Shown here one piece after another: positions 34,154-45,564 of a stretch of 64,000 nucleotides of DNA (the first letter of the stretch is position 1; each line of letters opens with the position of its first letter). The translations under genes were made by a program, and so were the position numbers. The stretch comes from Podochytrium sp. JEL0797. Lineage: Eukaryota; Chytridiomycota; Chytridiomycetes; Chytridiales; Chytriomycetaceae. A model generated the notes under the pieces. The model was not told where the DNA came from and searched no databases. It worked only from the letters and a program-made list of their open reading frames with translations. Where the stretch lies: the NCBI GenBank assembly GCA_027596195.1, contig JADGJG010000012.1, positions 1 to 64,000 of the forward strand, in the 5' to 3' direction.

Positions 34154-35847
34154 TTACGAACACACAGCCGCACCACCCTCCTTCCCCTCCACACCCCGAT
34201 CCCTCCTCCCAAAACACTCCCTCACATGCCCCACAACCCTCTCCCATACCACCCCACTCAACCCCCTCACCTCCCCCCCACTCTCCCTCCTCTCCTCCTC
34301 CTCCTCCCTCACTTCATGACACCACAAAATAAACGCCGCCACACCTCCGACCAAAAACCCAATCCCATCATTCCCACTCGCAGCAACCACACTTCCACCC
34401 ACAAACGCGACCAAAAACGCATGCGATGAGGACTCTTTGACTTTTCCCCCGTTATCCGGTTCAGAAACGGTCAAATTCCGCATGGAACTGGCCAGCTCGA
34501 TTCCAGACACAATCAGCATGACACCCATGATGCTCGCAGGGAACGCTTGAATGACAGGTAACAGAGCTTTGCCAAACAAGAGTCCGAGGAGGATTTTAAC
34601 GGTTCCGAGGAAAATGACGCTATAGTGCGAACGCGCACCAAAGCGGTATTGGCCCGCGAGGCCGCCGCTTCCCATGCACCAAGGGAGTGACCCAAACCTG
34701 TTTTTATGTTAAGATAGACGTCTGGTTGGGAAAAAGAAACGGATTCTCACCAAACTCCAGAAAGATTCATTAATCCAACAAAAACTCCAACCGCCCCAAT
34801 TGAGGCCACAGGCCTCGGCCTCTCCGGAAACAAATCATCCGCCAACTTGGATGTCGCAAAAACCTGCAAAAAAACGCGTTCGCACATTTAAAGATTCGAA
34901 ACCACCCAAAAAACAACTACCCCTCCCCCCACTCACCGAATTCAACAAAGTCAAAGGCAACTGCCCTAACCCCGCATTCAAAAACCCAATCCGAAAGTCT
35001 TCCCCCGTAACACTCTCCCACAAAAATGCCCCCGGAAACCCGGGCCCCACACCTCCCGCAAACCCCGCACCAAACCCATACACAGTCACCAACGCAACCA
35101 CAAGACAATACAAAGTCAACACAATCGCGGTGAAGTTCAACCGTTTGCGCGGATACATTATCAACACGCCACAGAATGCGAGTAACGCGATAAGCCAATT
35201 GTCTGTCCAGAACTTTAGACCCGCAACTCCCACTCGACTCGCGCTAAAGTCGCCGGAGCTCAAAACAGACTTCATCCCCTTATTGATCAACGACAACCCC
35301 GTCCCGAGTTGAATTCCACGAATAAGTGGCAGCGGACACAGACGGTAAATCGGGGTGAGGAGTTGCGTCGCGCTGAGTATAAAAATGATGGCAGATGTGG
35401 TGAATCCGGCAGTCGCGACTTGGTTGGCAGTCAGGTGGCTTGTGACTGGAATGCGAGTCAGATTATCTCACAAAACCACACGAACAGAAACTCACGCGCA
35501 ACAGCCGCAATTGCTTTCATGGGTTGAACACACATCTTCCTCTTATCGTTAGAGAATCAACCGGATTTCGAATCAGACGCTTGAGCTCACCGGAATCTTG
35601 AACACGACGCCCGCAACAATGTTAAACACTCCTCCAACGACAAGAGAAGTCGTCAGATTCGCCTGGTTCGCTGCACACAGTGAAACCAGGATCGGAACGA
35701 GCGTCCCAAGATCTCCTGTGAACCCGGAAGCGAAGTCCGACCAAACCAACCAGTTAGAAACGGATTCAGCACACGGGGTTCCTTACCGAGTGATCCCGCA
35801 ATCTCAGACAAGACATCCGTCTCTCCAAAGTACGGCAAATGAACCAT
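34154..35847 (-). CDS. MOT1-type molybdate transporter
   Basis: A SulP-related importer of molybdate for molybdenum cofactor synthesis. Exons on the complement: 35847-35787, 35715-35591, 35535-35496, 35445-34937, 34863-34751, 34697-34154; phases close at 463 residues. Family motifs are EIAGSLGDLGTLVPILVSL, VQPMKAIAAVAL, GAGLGQLPLTLLNSV-like LGQLPLTLLNSV, and the conserved CMGSGGLAGQYRFGARS. About ten hydrophobic helices are visible. It ends in a soluble Glu- and Gly-rich tail. A single small exon (40 bp) carries the VQPMKA motif. Start codon lies 32 bp from that of divergent MESH1. Confidence 0.9.
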
Positions 35848-35879
35848 CGAATCGAATTCGCCAAAAAAACTTTCGAAAA
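35848..35879. promoter_or_regulatory. 32-bp divergent spacer MOT1/MESH1
   Basis: Thirty-two bp separate the two start codons, with an A run and TTCGAA/GAATTC palindromes. It must hold, or lie inside, both transcription start regions. Inference from spacing only. Confidence 0.5.
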
Positions 35880-36431
35880 ATGAACTCCGCCACAGAACTC
35901 CTCTCGGCCATCCACTTCGCGGCCCTCAAACACTCCACCCAGCGCCGCAAAGACCCCGCCCAAACGCCCTACATCAACCACCCCATCGGCGTGGCCCACA
36001 TCCTCTCCACAGAAGCCCACGACTCAGACCTCGCAACCCTCATCGCGGCCATACTGCACGATACAGTCGAAGACACAGAAACCACGCTGGACGAGATTGA
36101 GAGTGTGTTTGGGAAGGAGGTGCGAGACATCGTGGCCGAGGTCACAGACGATACGAGTTTGGAAAAGGCCGAGCGGAAGAGGAGGCAGATTGAGAAGGCG
36201 CCGTTTGCGAGTCGGAAGGCAAAGATGGTCAAGATGGCGGACAAGATTTACAATTTGAGGAGTTTGGAGGTGGATGCGCCGATGGGGTGGGCGCAGGAAC
36301 GCGTCGATGCGTATTTTGTGTGGGCCAAGGCGGTGACGGATGGGTTGAAGGGCGTGAATGAGCCCATGGAGTCCATTTTGGAAAAGTTGTATCGCGATCA
36401 TGAAGCAAAGAAGAGCTTGAAGGGGCTGTGA
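35880..36431 (+). CDS. MESH1/HDDC3-type HD hydrolase
   Basis: A single-exon gene of 183 residues (human HDDC3 has 179). The HD fold motifs are YINHPIGVAHIL, AAILHDTVEDT (catalytic HD with the following ED pair) and MVKMADKIYNLRSL. The family hydrolyses ppGpp in vitro and dephosphorylates NADPH to NADH in animal cells; which substrate matters here is unknown. The absence of introns contrasts with nearly all neighbours. Confidence 0.92.
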   Translation: MNSATELLSAIHFAALKHSTQRRKDPAQTPYINHPIGVAHILSTEAHDSDLATLIAAILHDTVEDTETTLDEIESVFGKEVRDIVAEVTDDTSLEKAERKRRQIEKAPFASRKAKMVKMADKIYNLRSLEVDAPMGWAQERVDAYFVWAKAVTDGLKGVNEPMESILEKLYRDHEAKKSLKGL

Positions 36432-36461
36432 TCATTGTTTTCATAAAGCTATATTTATTTC

Positions 36462-38216
36462 TCAAATTGGCAACGCCTCCAATCCCTTGGCAGTCGTGAT
36501 TCCTTCAATCAAACTCTCGCGATGCTGGTACAACGTTCTGTAGGCTGGGGGGGAAGAAGAACAAGAAAGCGGTTAGAAAAAAACAAACGCGCGTGTCCAA
36601 CGAAACTATACCATTCTTCAAAGTCGGTTCTGTGCACCCAGACACTTGAGCAATCTCGATGGCCGTTTTCGGAGTATCAGAGAGGCAAACGACAAAGTAT
36701 ATGGCCGAAGCGACGAGGGAGATGGTCGATTTTCCCGTGAGGATTCCACGCTCGAAGACGCGGTTTCCGACCTAGGTATTCAGAAGTCAGGGATTCATGG
36801 GGGTCGTAGGGTAAGAACAGGAAAAAGGGTGTGGGAACTGCGTGCCCGCCAATACAGCGCCGAGACGGGCAAACACGCGTCTCACGGGTGCATTCTCTCC
36901 TCTCAGAACTTCCCACACATTCGAAACACCATGCATCATAAAACTCCTCCTCACCTGAACACAAGCACTCTGCACATTCTTTGCCAAATCCAAATCCCCC
37001 GTAAACCGTCGAATGAACCCCTCCACTCCCGTCTCCACTTGAATATGCGCCGTCGAGCCTCCCTTTTCCTTCGTTTCCTTCTTGAAATGCGCTTGCAACA
37101 ACTTGTACAGCTTTCCAATTTCTTTTTTGGGCACGTTCGTGACACCGCAGATTTCTTTGAACGTGCGAGTCACGTGGTTGAGTTTGCAGGCGAGGTAGAT
37201 GCCTTTTTTGATTATGTTTTAGCACGCGTGAGTGGAGTGGTAAACAAAGAGTAAGATGAGACACGCGTTTCGTTGCTCTTATCCATTCGACGTTTTCGTA
37301 TACTCTCCCGTTAATTTTTTTCGCGTCAATGATTCACCCAACTCCACCTTTCGTGCACTCTCTTCTTCCAAAGCTTCACATCGAAAACCTAGCCCTGCTC
37401 GGGTCCTCTTTTCTCAATTCGCTCACTCATTTCGATCGACGCCCTCGCGCCAAATCAAGGAAACTATCACAGAGGGGCTGATGAACAACCAACAGAAAAA
37501 TACATACAGGCAGCCATGACCCAATCCGGGTTCACAGATTTCAATTGCGAACTCGTCTGCGAAGACTTGTACAACTGAATAGCCGAATCAATCACGGTTT
37601 TTTCCAACCCAAACTTGTCGCACCTAAAATATTACCACGCAAAAGCAAACGTTAAGACACACAGCACACACACATACGCGTGAATTCCACTAAAGAGTCA
37701 ACAACTCACGTAGAGTTGATTTTCTTTGCCATTTCCATCAACGAGTTTGATTTTCTCGAGTCGGCGAGTTTTCCGTGGATTCTCGAAATATCCTTTGCGC
37801 GACCTGTTCCACCGTCTTTTCTGCTGATTGTTGTGGCTTCAAGGGTGTTTGCATCTCCCAGAAGAGTGTCTGCGGCGGCCTGAAAAGGAGTGTGGGAAGT
37901 CAGAATAACGAATGACTCGACTAACCCCCTCACACCCACACCACTCCCCCCACACTACAACACAATAAAACACCCTCCCCAATGCACCCCGCACAACTAA
38001 AATCAACTACTCAACTCCCACACGCGACGGATCATCGCCCTCCGAATCCGCAAACGTGCGCCACTCACTGCGAGTGTCCACGACCCGGTCACCCAGAATC
38101 AGGCCGCAGTCCCCGCAGATGAGGTCACCGTCGCGGAAATTCTCAATGATGTTTGGCACCGGGTTTTTGCAGTGCGGGCAGATGAGCTTGATGTTGAGGT
38201 CTCGCTGGGGTTCCAT
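36462..38216 (-). CDS. transcription initiation factor TFIIB, copy 2
   Basis: Exons on the complement: 38216-38016, 37879-37710, 37623-37508, 37202-36955, 36771-36612, 36544-36462; phases close at 325 residues. Zinc ribbon ICPHCKNP and [12 protein letters not shown]; linker [33 protein letters not shown]; cyclin repeats with [14 protein letters not shown] and [20 protein letters not shown]; end [14 protein letters not shown]. It keeps key TFIIB elements, so it is unlikely to be a pseudogene. It differs from copy 1 at many positions and has one additional intron (at the AA-C-IYLACK junction; 305 bp, long for this window). An upstream in-frame Met at 38333 is possible. Confidence 0.92.
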
Positions 38217-38354
38217 GGATGTGTAGGTTGGTGTGAAGGTAGAGTGTATTGGGTAGTGTGTTTGAAGGTAGTGTGTGTGTGTGTGTTGGGTTGGGTTGTG
38301 CGTGCGAAAGTTGCCGGTGCAGAATCGATTCAAGAAAAAAAATCAAGTCCCAAA

Positions 38355-39331
38355 ATGCGTGGCGGAATGAATCGCGGCCCACCTCGGAGCAATCCCCAGG
38401 CCCACTACCACAACACCAACCCCACCAACTACACCACCAACTACTCCAACACCAACCCCGCCATGGACCTCGACTACGAACAACCCCGCACCAGACAGCC
38501 CCCCCAACAGAGACAACTCGCCTCTGTGCTCTCCATCAAAAACCTGCACTTCTCCGTACGTCCCCCCCCCCCCCCCCTCCTTCTTCTCTCTCCCTAACCT
38601 CTCCCTAGACCACCGCCCAAGATCTCCACGACGTCGTCATCCACCTCGACCAAAACAAAACACCCAACCTCAAATCCAACCTGCCCCTCCCCAAACTCGA
38701 ATACGACCAAGCCGACCGCAGCACAGGATCAGCCCTCTGGTCGATCCAAGACCACGGCCTCGCCGTGCGCGTGGCCCACCTCCTGAACGGCGAAGTCTTT
38801 GACGGCGTGAGCATCATCGCGACCGTCCTCAGCGCCGCAGGGAGTGTCCAGAAGGTGCCCGTGAGGCCTAACGCCCCGCTTCAACAGCAGGGATACGCGC
38901 CCGTGCAGGGGTTCCAGCAGGGCGGTGTGCAGGGTGGATCGTATCAGCAGCAGCAACTTGCCCACCAAAACAACATCAACAACAACCAAATCAGAAACCT
39001 GCAACGGAACGCGGGGGTGCAGAAAAAGAAGCCCGTGTTGGCGAGATTGGGTCCACCCACGGTGAGTGAGCAGTCTGCATTGTTTTTTGACATGTGCCCG
39101 CTGAATTGTCGACCCTCTCTACTTGAATCGGCACCCCTTTAGCTAATGCACTAAAACAACAACCTTCAGGTCCTCATGAGACTCGGACCCAAGAAGGAAG
39201 AAATTCTCGCGCGGTTGGGGCCCAAGACGGGTGGACCTACGATTTTGGGACGTTTGGGAGCCAAGGTTGGGAATACGACCCCTGCTGCGGGTGGTTCGGC
39301 GAGAAGAGGGAGAGGGCCCAGGAAGAACTGA
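38355..39331 (+). CDS. ALY/REF-like mRNA export adaptor with RLG repeats
   Basis: Exons 38355-38555, 38609-39061 and 39170-39331, all phase 0, give 271 residues. An Arg/Gly/Asn-rich N-terminus precedes an RRM-like fold: VLSIKNLHFSTTAQDLHDVV at strand 1/helix 1, then GSALWSIQDHGLAVRVAHLL and GVSIIATVL, the layout of ALYREF/Yra1. The RNP1 strand is divergent. A Gln/Asn-rich stretch follows, and the C-terminus has four repeats (ARLGPPT, MRLGPKK, ARLGPKT, GRLGAKV) and an RGRGP tail. Members connect the TREX complex to mRNA. The first intron carries a very long C run (near 38562-38577). Confidence 0.65.
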
Positions 39332-39497
39332 GAATGAGGAAGGAGGAGGGGAAAGTGGCGTTGCTGTTTGATGGGGTGGAGTGAATTTGTGCCGAATTTG
39401 ACGTGTTTAAGGTTTCCGATAAAGAAGGCACGCCTTTCTCTTTTCTTAACACTTCTTTGTGTCCCTTTGTCTCACCCCATCACACGTGCATTTTGAA

Positions 39498-41269
39498 ATG
39501 GCGCCAAGCCGGAAATCAAAAAAATTCTCATTCGGAAATCGGATCCATCAGATGGACCAGGTCATCGACCCCGCCTCGCAGCCCACCCTCACGGTCCAGC
39601 GCGCCACGCCCGAAAGCCTCTCCTCGAGCGAATCTGTGCCCCACATTCCTCATCCTGCCAGGCAGCGGCTGGGCAGCCACGGCAGCAGCAGCCATCGCAC
39701 GCACAGCAGCAATTCCAGGGACGAGCATCCCGAGTATGCACCCCTGTGGGATGAACTTGCCGCAGTGTTTGGCGAGGCAATCATTGAAGGGCGGGAAGGT
39801 GTTGTGGAAGGTGAGTGATGTTGTGATCGTGGGTCATGTGGTGGCTGTGTTACCAATCTCACCCAATCTCTTATCTGAACGGAATCTCAGCGCACAAATG
39901 CACTCACGCAAAAGACGAAGGAACCCTCTTCATCGCCCCAACCCACCTCTTCTTCATCCCCACACTCCACCAAAACACGTCCACATCCTCAACCACCACC
40001 ACCACCCCAATCTCAACCGAAATCTCCCCCGTCTCTCTCGCACGCACGAAAAGCCTCCAACAAAAATTCAAAAGCAAACGCCTCTCCCTCGCCCAAACCG
40101 GCAAACCCGATACATCCGAATCGACCACAACCCCACCAACCAGCCCCCGCACCTCCCTCGACAACCCCCCACCCCCCATCGACGTAACCCGCCGCCGAAG
40201 CCTCTTCACCCGCCGCGAATCCACCACAACCCCCCCTCCCCCCCGCACGGCAACCCACTTCCACCTCCCCATCCCCCACATCACATCCATCTCAAAAACA
40301 CGCACAAACCCCGTCCTCCTCCACCCAAACGCACTCCTCATCGAGTCCCGCAACACGCAAGAAAATGTTCTCTCGCATACACGCAAGGACGTATTCTCTG
40401 GGTTCCCGGGAACACTGCGCCTCATTGACCTCGAGAAACGCGTGTTATCGAACGTGGATGTGTATCGGGAGTCGGTGGGTGATCAAGCAGGTGGAAGTGG
40501 TGGGAAGGAATCTGGGTCCACATCCGTGAAGAAGAAGATTAAACGAAGGCCGTCAGTGGGTACGAGTGCTTTGTACACTGCGTTAGTGGGGAAGGGTGCC
40601 GACGACTTTATGCACCTCACGAGTGACTTGGCAAAAGGAGAGGGGAAGGTGGACGGACCCAAGAGTATCAAAATGGCCGTGAGTAAGAGTTTGCAGGGTC
40701 GCAAAGGGGAAGTGGGAGTTCTAAAAGAGGTGGAGGAGGAGACGAGTACTTCTACACTATCGCAACCACCCCCACCGCCACCATCCATGCAGAAGAGTGC
40801 CTCATGTCCGCAACCGAATCCCTCTGTTCCATTACCCCTGAAAACTCAGTCAGTTTCAACACCAGTCCCCACTCCCCCCATCACTGCGAAATCGAAATTG
40901 AATGCCATGAATGAGCCGGACTCGGGGTATTCAACTCCCACGGGCACACCTGCCTTGCGAAACGCGACACCATCCAAACCCGCCCCCTCCTCTCTCCAGC
41001 AACGGAAATTCAACCGCATGTTGAGTGAAAACTCTTCGTCTTCTCGTGAAGACTTTTTGGTCCCACCGAGACGGATGGCATCACGAACCACGTCACTGGA
41101 CTTGCATCCACAAGTGTCGAATCAAGAAGTGACGGTAGTATCAATCCAAGGGACTCAATTTCGCGTTGACTTTGAGAGACTTGTGGATGTGTTGGTGGTG
41201 GTGGTGGGTGTGGCTGTAGTTGGTGTAGTTGTTGTTGATTTTGTGTTGATTGTGGGGATTTTGGTCTGA
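39498..41269 (+). CDS. GRAM-domain protein with hydrophobic C-terminal anchor
   Basis: Exons 39498-39810 and 39891-41269 give 563 residues. The segments EGTLFIAPTHLFFIP and FHLPIPHITSISKTR, then NALLIES, match successive strands of a GRAM domain, as in fungal Lam/Ysp and animal GRAMD1 lipid-transfer proteins. Here the domain is interrupted by a long Ser/Thr/Pro-rich insertion of about 100 residues. The rest is disordered and rich in Ser/Pro, and the last 30 residues are a Val-rich hydrophobic segment (LVDVLVVVVGVAVVGVVVVD) that could anchor it to the ER. No START-like domain is visible. Call is tentative. Confidence 0.55.
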
Positions 41270-41483
41270 GACTTGAGGAGTGTTTTTTGGTGAACTGCTT
41301 TCTATGAAATTAAATGATACCTTTTGGAAAAAGAAACTGTGTCTTCAGATGGCCCCCAAATTTCACGAAGCTATGGAATTCCTTCCTTGATTCCATTTCA
41401 CTTTTTTGTTAATCGAAAGAAAGGCCCTCATTAGGTGGCACTTGAATTCGTGAGATTTTTTTTTCTCGACAACTCCACCACTA

Positions 41484-43084
41484 ATGAGTGATAGGCTTCC
41501 CTCGCGGACACTTTCTGCCTCCTCGACGCGCTCGAGCGACAGCAGCGGGGCAACTTCGAATGCGGGACACTTGTTTTCGGATAGCGGAGAGCCCTTTGCG
41601 TCTGAACCCGTCTCGTTTTCATCGGGAACACGGCTACAACCAACGCGGCCTTTCTCGGCGCCTTCGTATCCACCACCTGGCGAAGCACTTCGCAGCGCAG
41701 TTTCTGGCGCCGTTGTTTCTGCGCCAAAAGAAACCGACGAGGACCAAAAGGGCTCCATTGGCGGCTTCTTGAAGGCTCTCCTGGCCAGCGCACTGCACGA
41801 CAACAACGACGACGACGACGACGAAGAACAAGAGGAACAAGAAGAAGAAGTAACCCCGCAACAAAACGAAAACCTCCACATCGAATACCTTCTCCCAAAA
41901 CACGACATGATCGACCTGTCAACACCAATCAACATCAAAAAACCAGTCTCTACCCCTTCGATAAAGCCAGTCTCCCCACACTCCCAATCCCTCGGAATAT
42001 CCTCACTTCTCTCCTACGGCAAATCCTTCTTTTCCGCAATCACCGATTCGGCCCCGTCCACCTCCCCGGGAGAATATTCCTCGTCATCCCACCACAACCT
42101 GACCAATTCAACCCGAGAGGAGCGCGACTCGCTTCTCGACCTACACCTATCCCAACGCCCCGTTGTTCTTTCACGAGGCCCGAAAATGGACGAAAACGCA
42201 CCCGTGATCCTCTCAAACGAATTAGCCGCTCAGGTTACCCATCTATTTTCACTCCCCCCATCCAATTTCAGAAAAATTCACACTCCCAACCCCACAAAAA
42301 CACAGCTCCGCCCCTCCCTCCCACCTCTATACCGCGAATCCCCCACGTGGCGCTTAATCTACTCCCTAGACCACCACGGCATCTCCCTCAACACGCTCTA
42401 CCACAACTGTGAATCCTTGGTTGGCACCAACGGGTCTTCAGGGTCCCAGGGCGGAGACCCCGTCCTGCTCGTGATTAAGGACGTTGACGGCGGCGTGTTT
42501 GGCGCGTTTGCGAGTGAAACGTTGAAGGTGCATAATGGGTATTATGGGAATGGGAGTTGGTGAGTAGTTTGTTTAGAAGTGAGTCAAGGAAGTCCGAGCG
42601 AATCGCTGCTTCTCGACGCGTTTTAGCATCCTGCATCCTCGACACGAAGACTCTCCTCCTGCCCCACGCACCTCAACATGCATGCATTTCCTAACCCCAT
42701 TTTTAGTTTTCTATGGAAACGCGTCGTTGAAAAACATGCAGACCACCACCACGCCTCCGATTCCTCCGACACAGACACACCCCTCCGCCCGAAACCCGAC
42801 GTGCCCAAAATCCGCGTCTTCAAAGCCACCGGTCTCAACGACTACCTGATTCTCGGTGAAGCGCACATGATCGCCATGGGGGGAGGGTGAGTTTTCTTCC
42901 CGGCAAAACCGTTTTTTCGCCATTTATTTACCCCAATTATAGGGAAGGTCACTTTGGCCTCTGGGTCGATCAAGATCTTTACAACGGTCACTCAGGACCC
43001 TGTCAAACATTCCAGAACGAGCGGTTATCCGTCAAATCCGAATTTGTGATTCAATCGTTGGAAATTTGGGCGTTTGATATATAA
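41484..43084 (+). CDS. TLDc-domain protein, OXR1-like
   Basis: Exons 41484-42559, 42707-42886 and 42943-43084 give 465 residues. The N-terminal 250 residues are disordered, Ser-rich, with an acidic run (NNDDDDDEEQEEQEEE). The C-terminal TLDc domain reads WRLIYSLDHHGISLNTLYHN, LLVIKDVDGGVFGAFASE, FLWKRV, DYLILGEAHMIAMGGG, GHFGLWVDQDLYNGHS, CQTFQNERL and VQSLEIWAFD-like IQSLEIWAF. TLDc proteins of the OXR1/NCOA7 type protect against oxidative stress and bind the V-ATPase. No LysM or GRAM domain is seen. Confidence 0.9.
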
Positions 43085-43755
43085 TACGAAAACCACTATT
43101 ATAAAACACAAATATCTGTACTCTTTTTTCATTTCTCATTAATGATGGGGCGAGAGACGAGACGGGGGGGAAAAATTCATTGTTCGCAGATTTCCATTTT
43201 CAAGAATCGTCGTCCAACCCGTTTCAAGAGGTGAGGGGAGCCACCTTCCACCTTGATCAAAGGATCCAGACCCTTCACGTCACAAGTATCACTGGGGTAT
43301 CAAGATCGCTATCCAACAACGAGAAAGGATCGCGAAATAATAGAGCCAAGAAACGAAACGCGATCTCGAGGGACAGATTCATGGAAATCACATGCCAACC
43401 CCCTTTGCTCCCCCATCGTCTCTCACCCTACCGTACACGTAATCAAATCTAAACATATGAAGAATCTAACCCAAAAAATTGGTCAGGCTTCCCAAACTTT
43501 CGTTGCAAACTCGAACCCCGATATTTTGCTCATCTTCAGCTTGATAACCTCGATCTCGTCTTGTTACTGTATCAAACTGAATCTTTGATCACACTCTCGA
43601 GACATCAAAAAAAAGACGCGTTATTCTCTCTCGTGATTCGATCCACAAAAAAACGCGTGCCCCAATCAATCAATCTAGACCCGATATTCAACAGCAAAAA
43701 AGAAGAGTTCCCTTGAACTGATTTATACCCCCAAAAAGAACCGCGGAAACAAAAA
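43085..43755. other. intergenic region before the G-alpha gene
   Basis: A 671-bp stretch with no supported gene. It has two ACGCGT hexamers close to the G-alpha start (43617 and 43653) with poly-A runs beside them. Presumably the G-alpha promoter. Confidence 0.5.
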
Positions 43756-45420
43756 ATGGGAAACTGTGAATCGGCAGAAGCTGTTGCCGCTGCAACCGCG
43801 AGCAAGGAAATCGACAGGCAAATGAAACTCGAAATGAAGAATGTGGAACAGAATGTAAAGCTGTTATTATTAGGTAGCTTGAGTCTTTTTTTTGATTTCT
43901 TCCTCGCGACAACCCCCCTCGAGAAACCAAACTCACCCCCCCACCACCACCACCCATTCCAAAAAAAAAGGCGCCGGAGAAACCGGCAAATCCACGGTCC
44001 TAAAACAAATGCGAATCATCAACGGCTCCGGGTACGCCGACGAAGACCGCGTCGCCTACCGCGTCACCATCCTCACCAACATCATCACATGCGCCAAAAC
44101 CCTCCTCACCGCAATGGACACGCTCAAAATCCCGCACGGGTTCGACCCCGCCACAGCCGACACGACACTCGCGCCTCAGACGCTTGCTGCCGCGGAGTCC
44201 GGTGCCGGGGAGGATACGAAGAGCGAGGCTGGATCCGGGAGCATGCTTGACATGGATAAAGGAGAGGAACAGGAGAAGAAGGAAGTCGTGGAAGGACAGC
44301 TGCAAGCGAAAGTGGAAGACCCGGTCGCACGGGCCGCGACACACGCGTGGAAGACCGCTCAAGAGTCTGGAGAAGCCCTCAAAGGCCCGATGGCGGAAGC
44401 CGCGGCACTCGTAATGGCGAGTCCAATGGGATTTGGAATTGGGGAGCAGATGCCGAAAGCGTTGAAGGAGGCGGTAGCGTTGGTATGGAAGGATGTTGGT
44501 GTGCAGTATTGCTACCGGAGGGCGAATGAGTATCAGTTGATAGATTGTTGTCAAGTGTGAGTTTGGCACTTTCTACTTCCTTTTTTTCATTTTCTCCACA
44601 TAGCGTTTTTTTATAACCGCCCTTTCTACCCAGATTCTTGAACGACCTCGACCGACTCTGCGACCCAACCTTCATGCCCACCGACCAAGATATTCTGAAC
44701 TCGCGTATCATGACCACCACCATTATTGAAACGCGATTCAAAATCGAGGGCGTGATTTTCCGAGTGTTTGACGTGGGCGGGCAACGAAGCGAACGAAAAA
44801 AATGGGCCCCGTATTTCGACGACATCAATGCCATTATTTACCTTGTGGCCATCAATTCGTATGATCAGATTTTGTTTGAGGATGATTCGACGAACCGAAG
44901 TAAGGAAACCCCCCTCCCGCCCGCGCTTTTCCTTCTCTTCGAATCTAAGCAATGTAAAAAATAGTGATCGAGTCCATGAACTTGTTTGCTTCCATCTGCA
45001 ACCACCCCATGTTCAAGAAAACAGCCATGATCATTTTCATGAACAAGATTGACTTGTTCCGCATCAAACTCGAAACGAAACTCATTTCAGATTACTTTCC
45101 GTCTTACGAAGGTGAACAAAAAAAACCCCCATTCTTGAAGCGCGTTTTGACTGACCCCCCCCCCACTTTCGATAAAATCAGGCCCCAACGATTTCGACAA
45201 TGGCTCAGAATATTTCGCCACCCGGTTCCTGTCGCTCAACAAATACGAAAAGAAAATATATGTGCATTTCACGTGGGCCACAGACACGAAACAAATCAAA
45301 ACCGTTTTGGCGATAGTGAATCAAATCATTCTGAGGTGAGTAAAAAAAAGCGAGCGAGCCTCCTCAAAAGCTGATTTTTCCACAAAAAATAGATCCAATT
45401 TGGTGGAAGCTGGTCTATGA
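43756..45420 (+). CDS. heterotrimeric G-protein alpha subunit with helical-domain insertion
   Basis: A receptor-coupled GTPase. Exons 43756-43873, 43971-44556, 44634-44899, 44965-45111, 45182-45335, 45393-45420 give 432 residues, about 75 more than usual. N-terminal MGNC supplies Gly for myristoylation and Cys for palmitoylation. P-loop GAGETGKST spans the first junction; the arginine finger is in NSRIMTTTIIE; DVGGQRSERKKW keeps the catalytic Gln; FMNKIDLF is the NKxD motif; TWATDTKQI replaces the usual TCAT. Oddities: switch I reads TTTI instead of the near-invariant TTGI, and an acidic/Ala-rich insertion sits in the helical domain. C-terminus is LVEAGL. Subclass cannot be fixed. Confidence 0.95.
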
Positions 45421-45564
45421 AAATATATTTTTGAACTTGCTTACAACTGTTTGGAACCCCCGAAGGATGTGGGGGTGGAATGGCATTTTTTCTCATTTAG
45501 TTCAAAAAAATATAGTTTTACTCGAGTTTTGAAATGATTAATTCTTGGGGAAAAAAAACCATCC

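Noticed and set aside
39403..40428. 341-codon alternative frame over the GRAM gene
   Set aside because: Composition is Pro/His/Arg-rich low complexity; the GRAM signature lies in the other frame, with a consistent splice junction.
41363..41938. 191-codon minus-strand frame opposite the OXR1-like N-terminus
   Set aside because: Ser/Cys-rich complement of the acidic and Ser-rich coding region; no promoter or domain.
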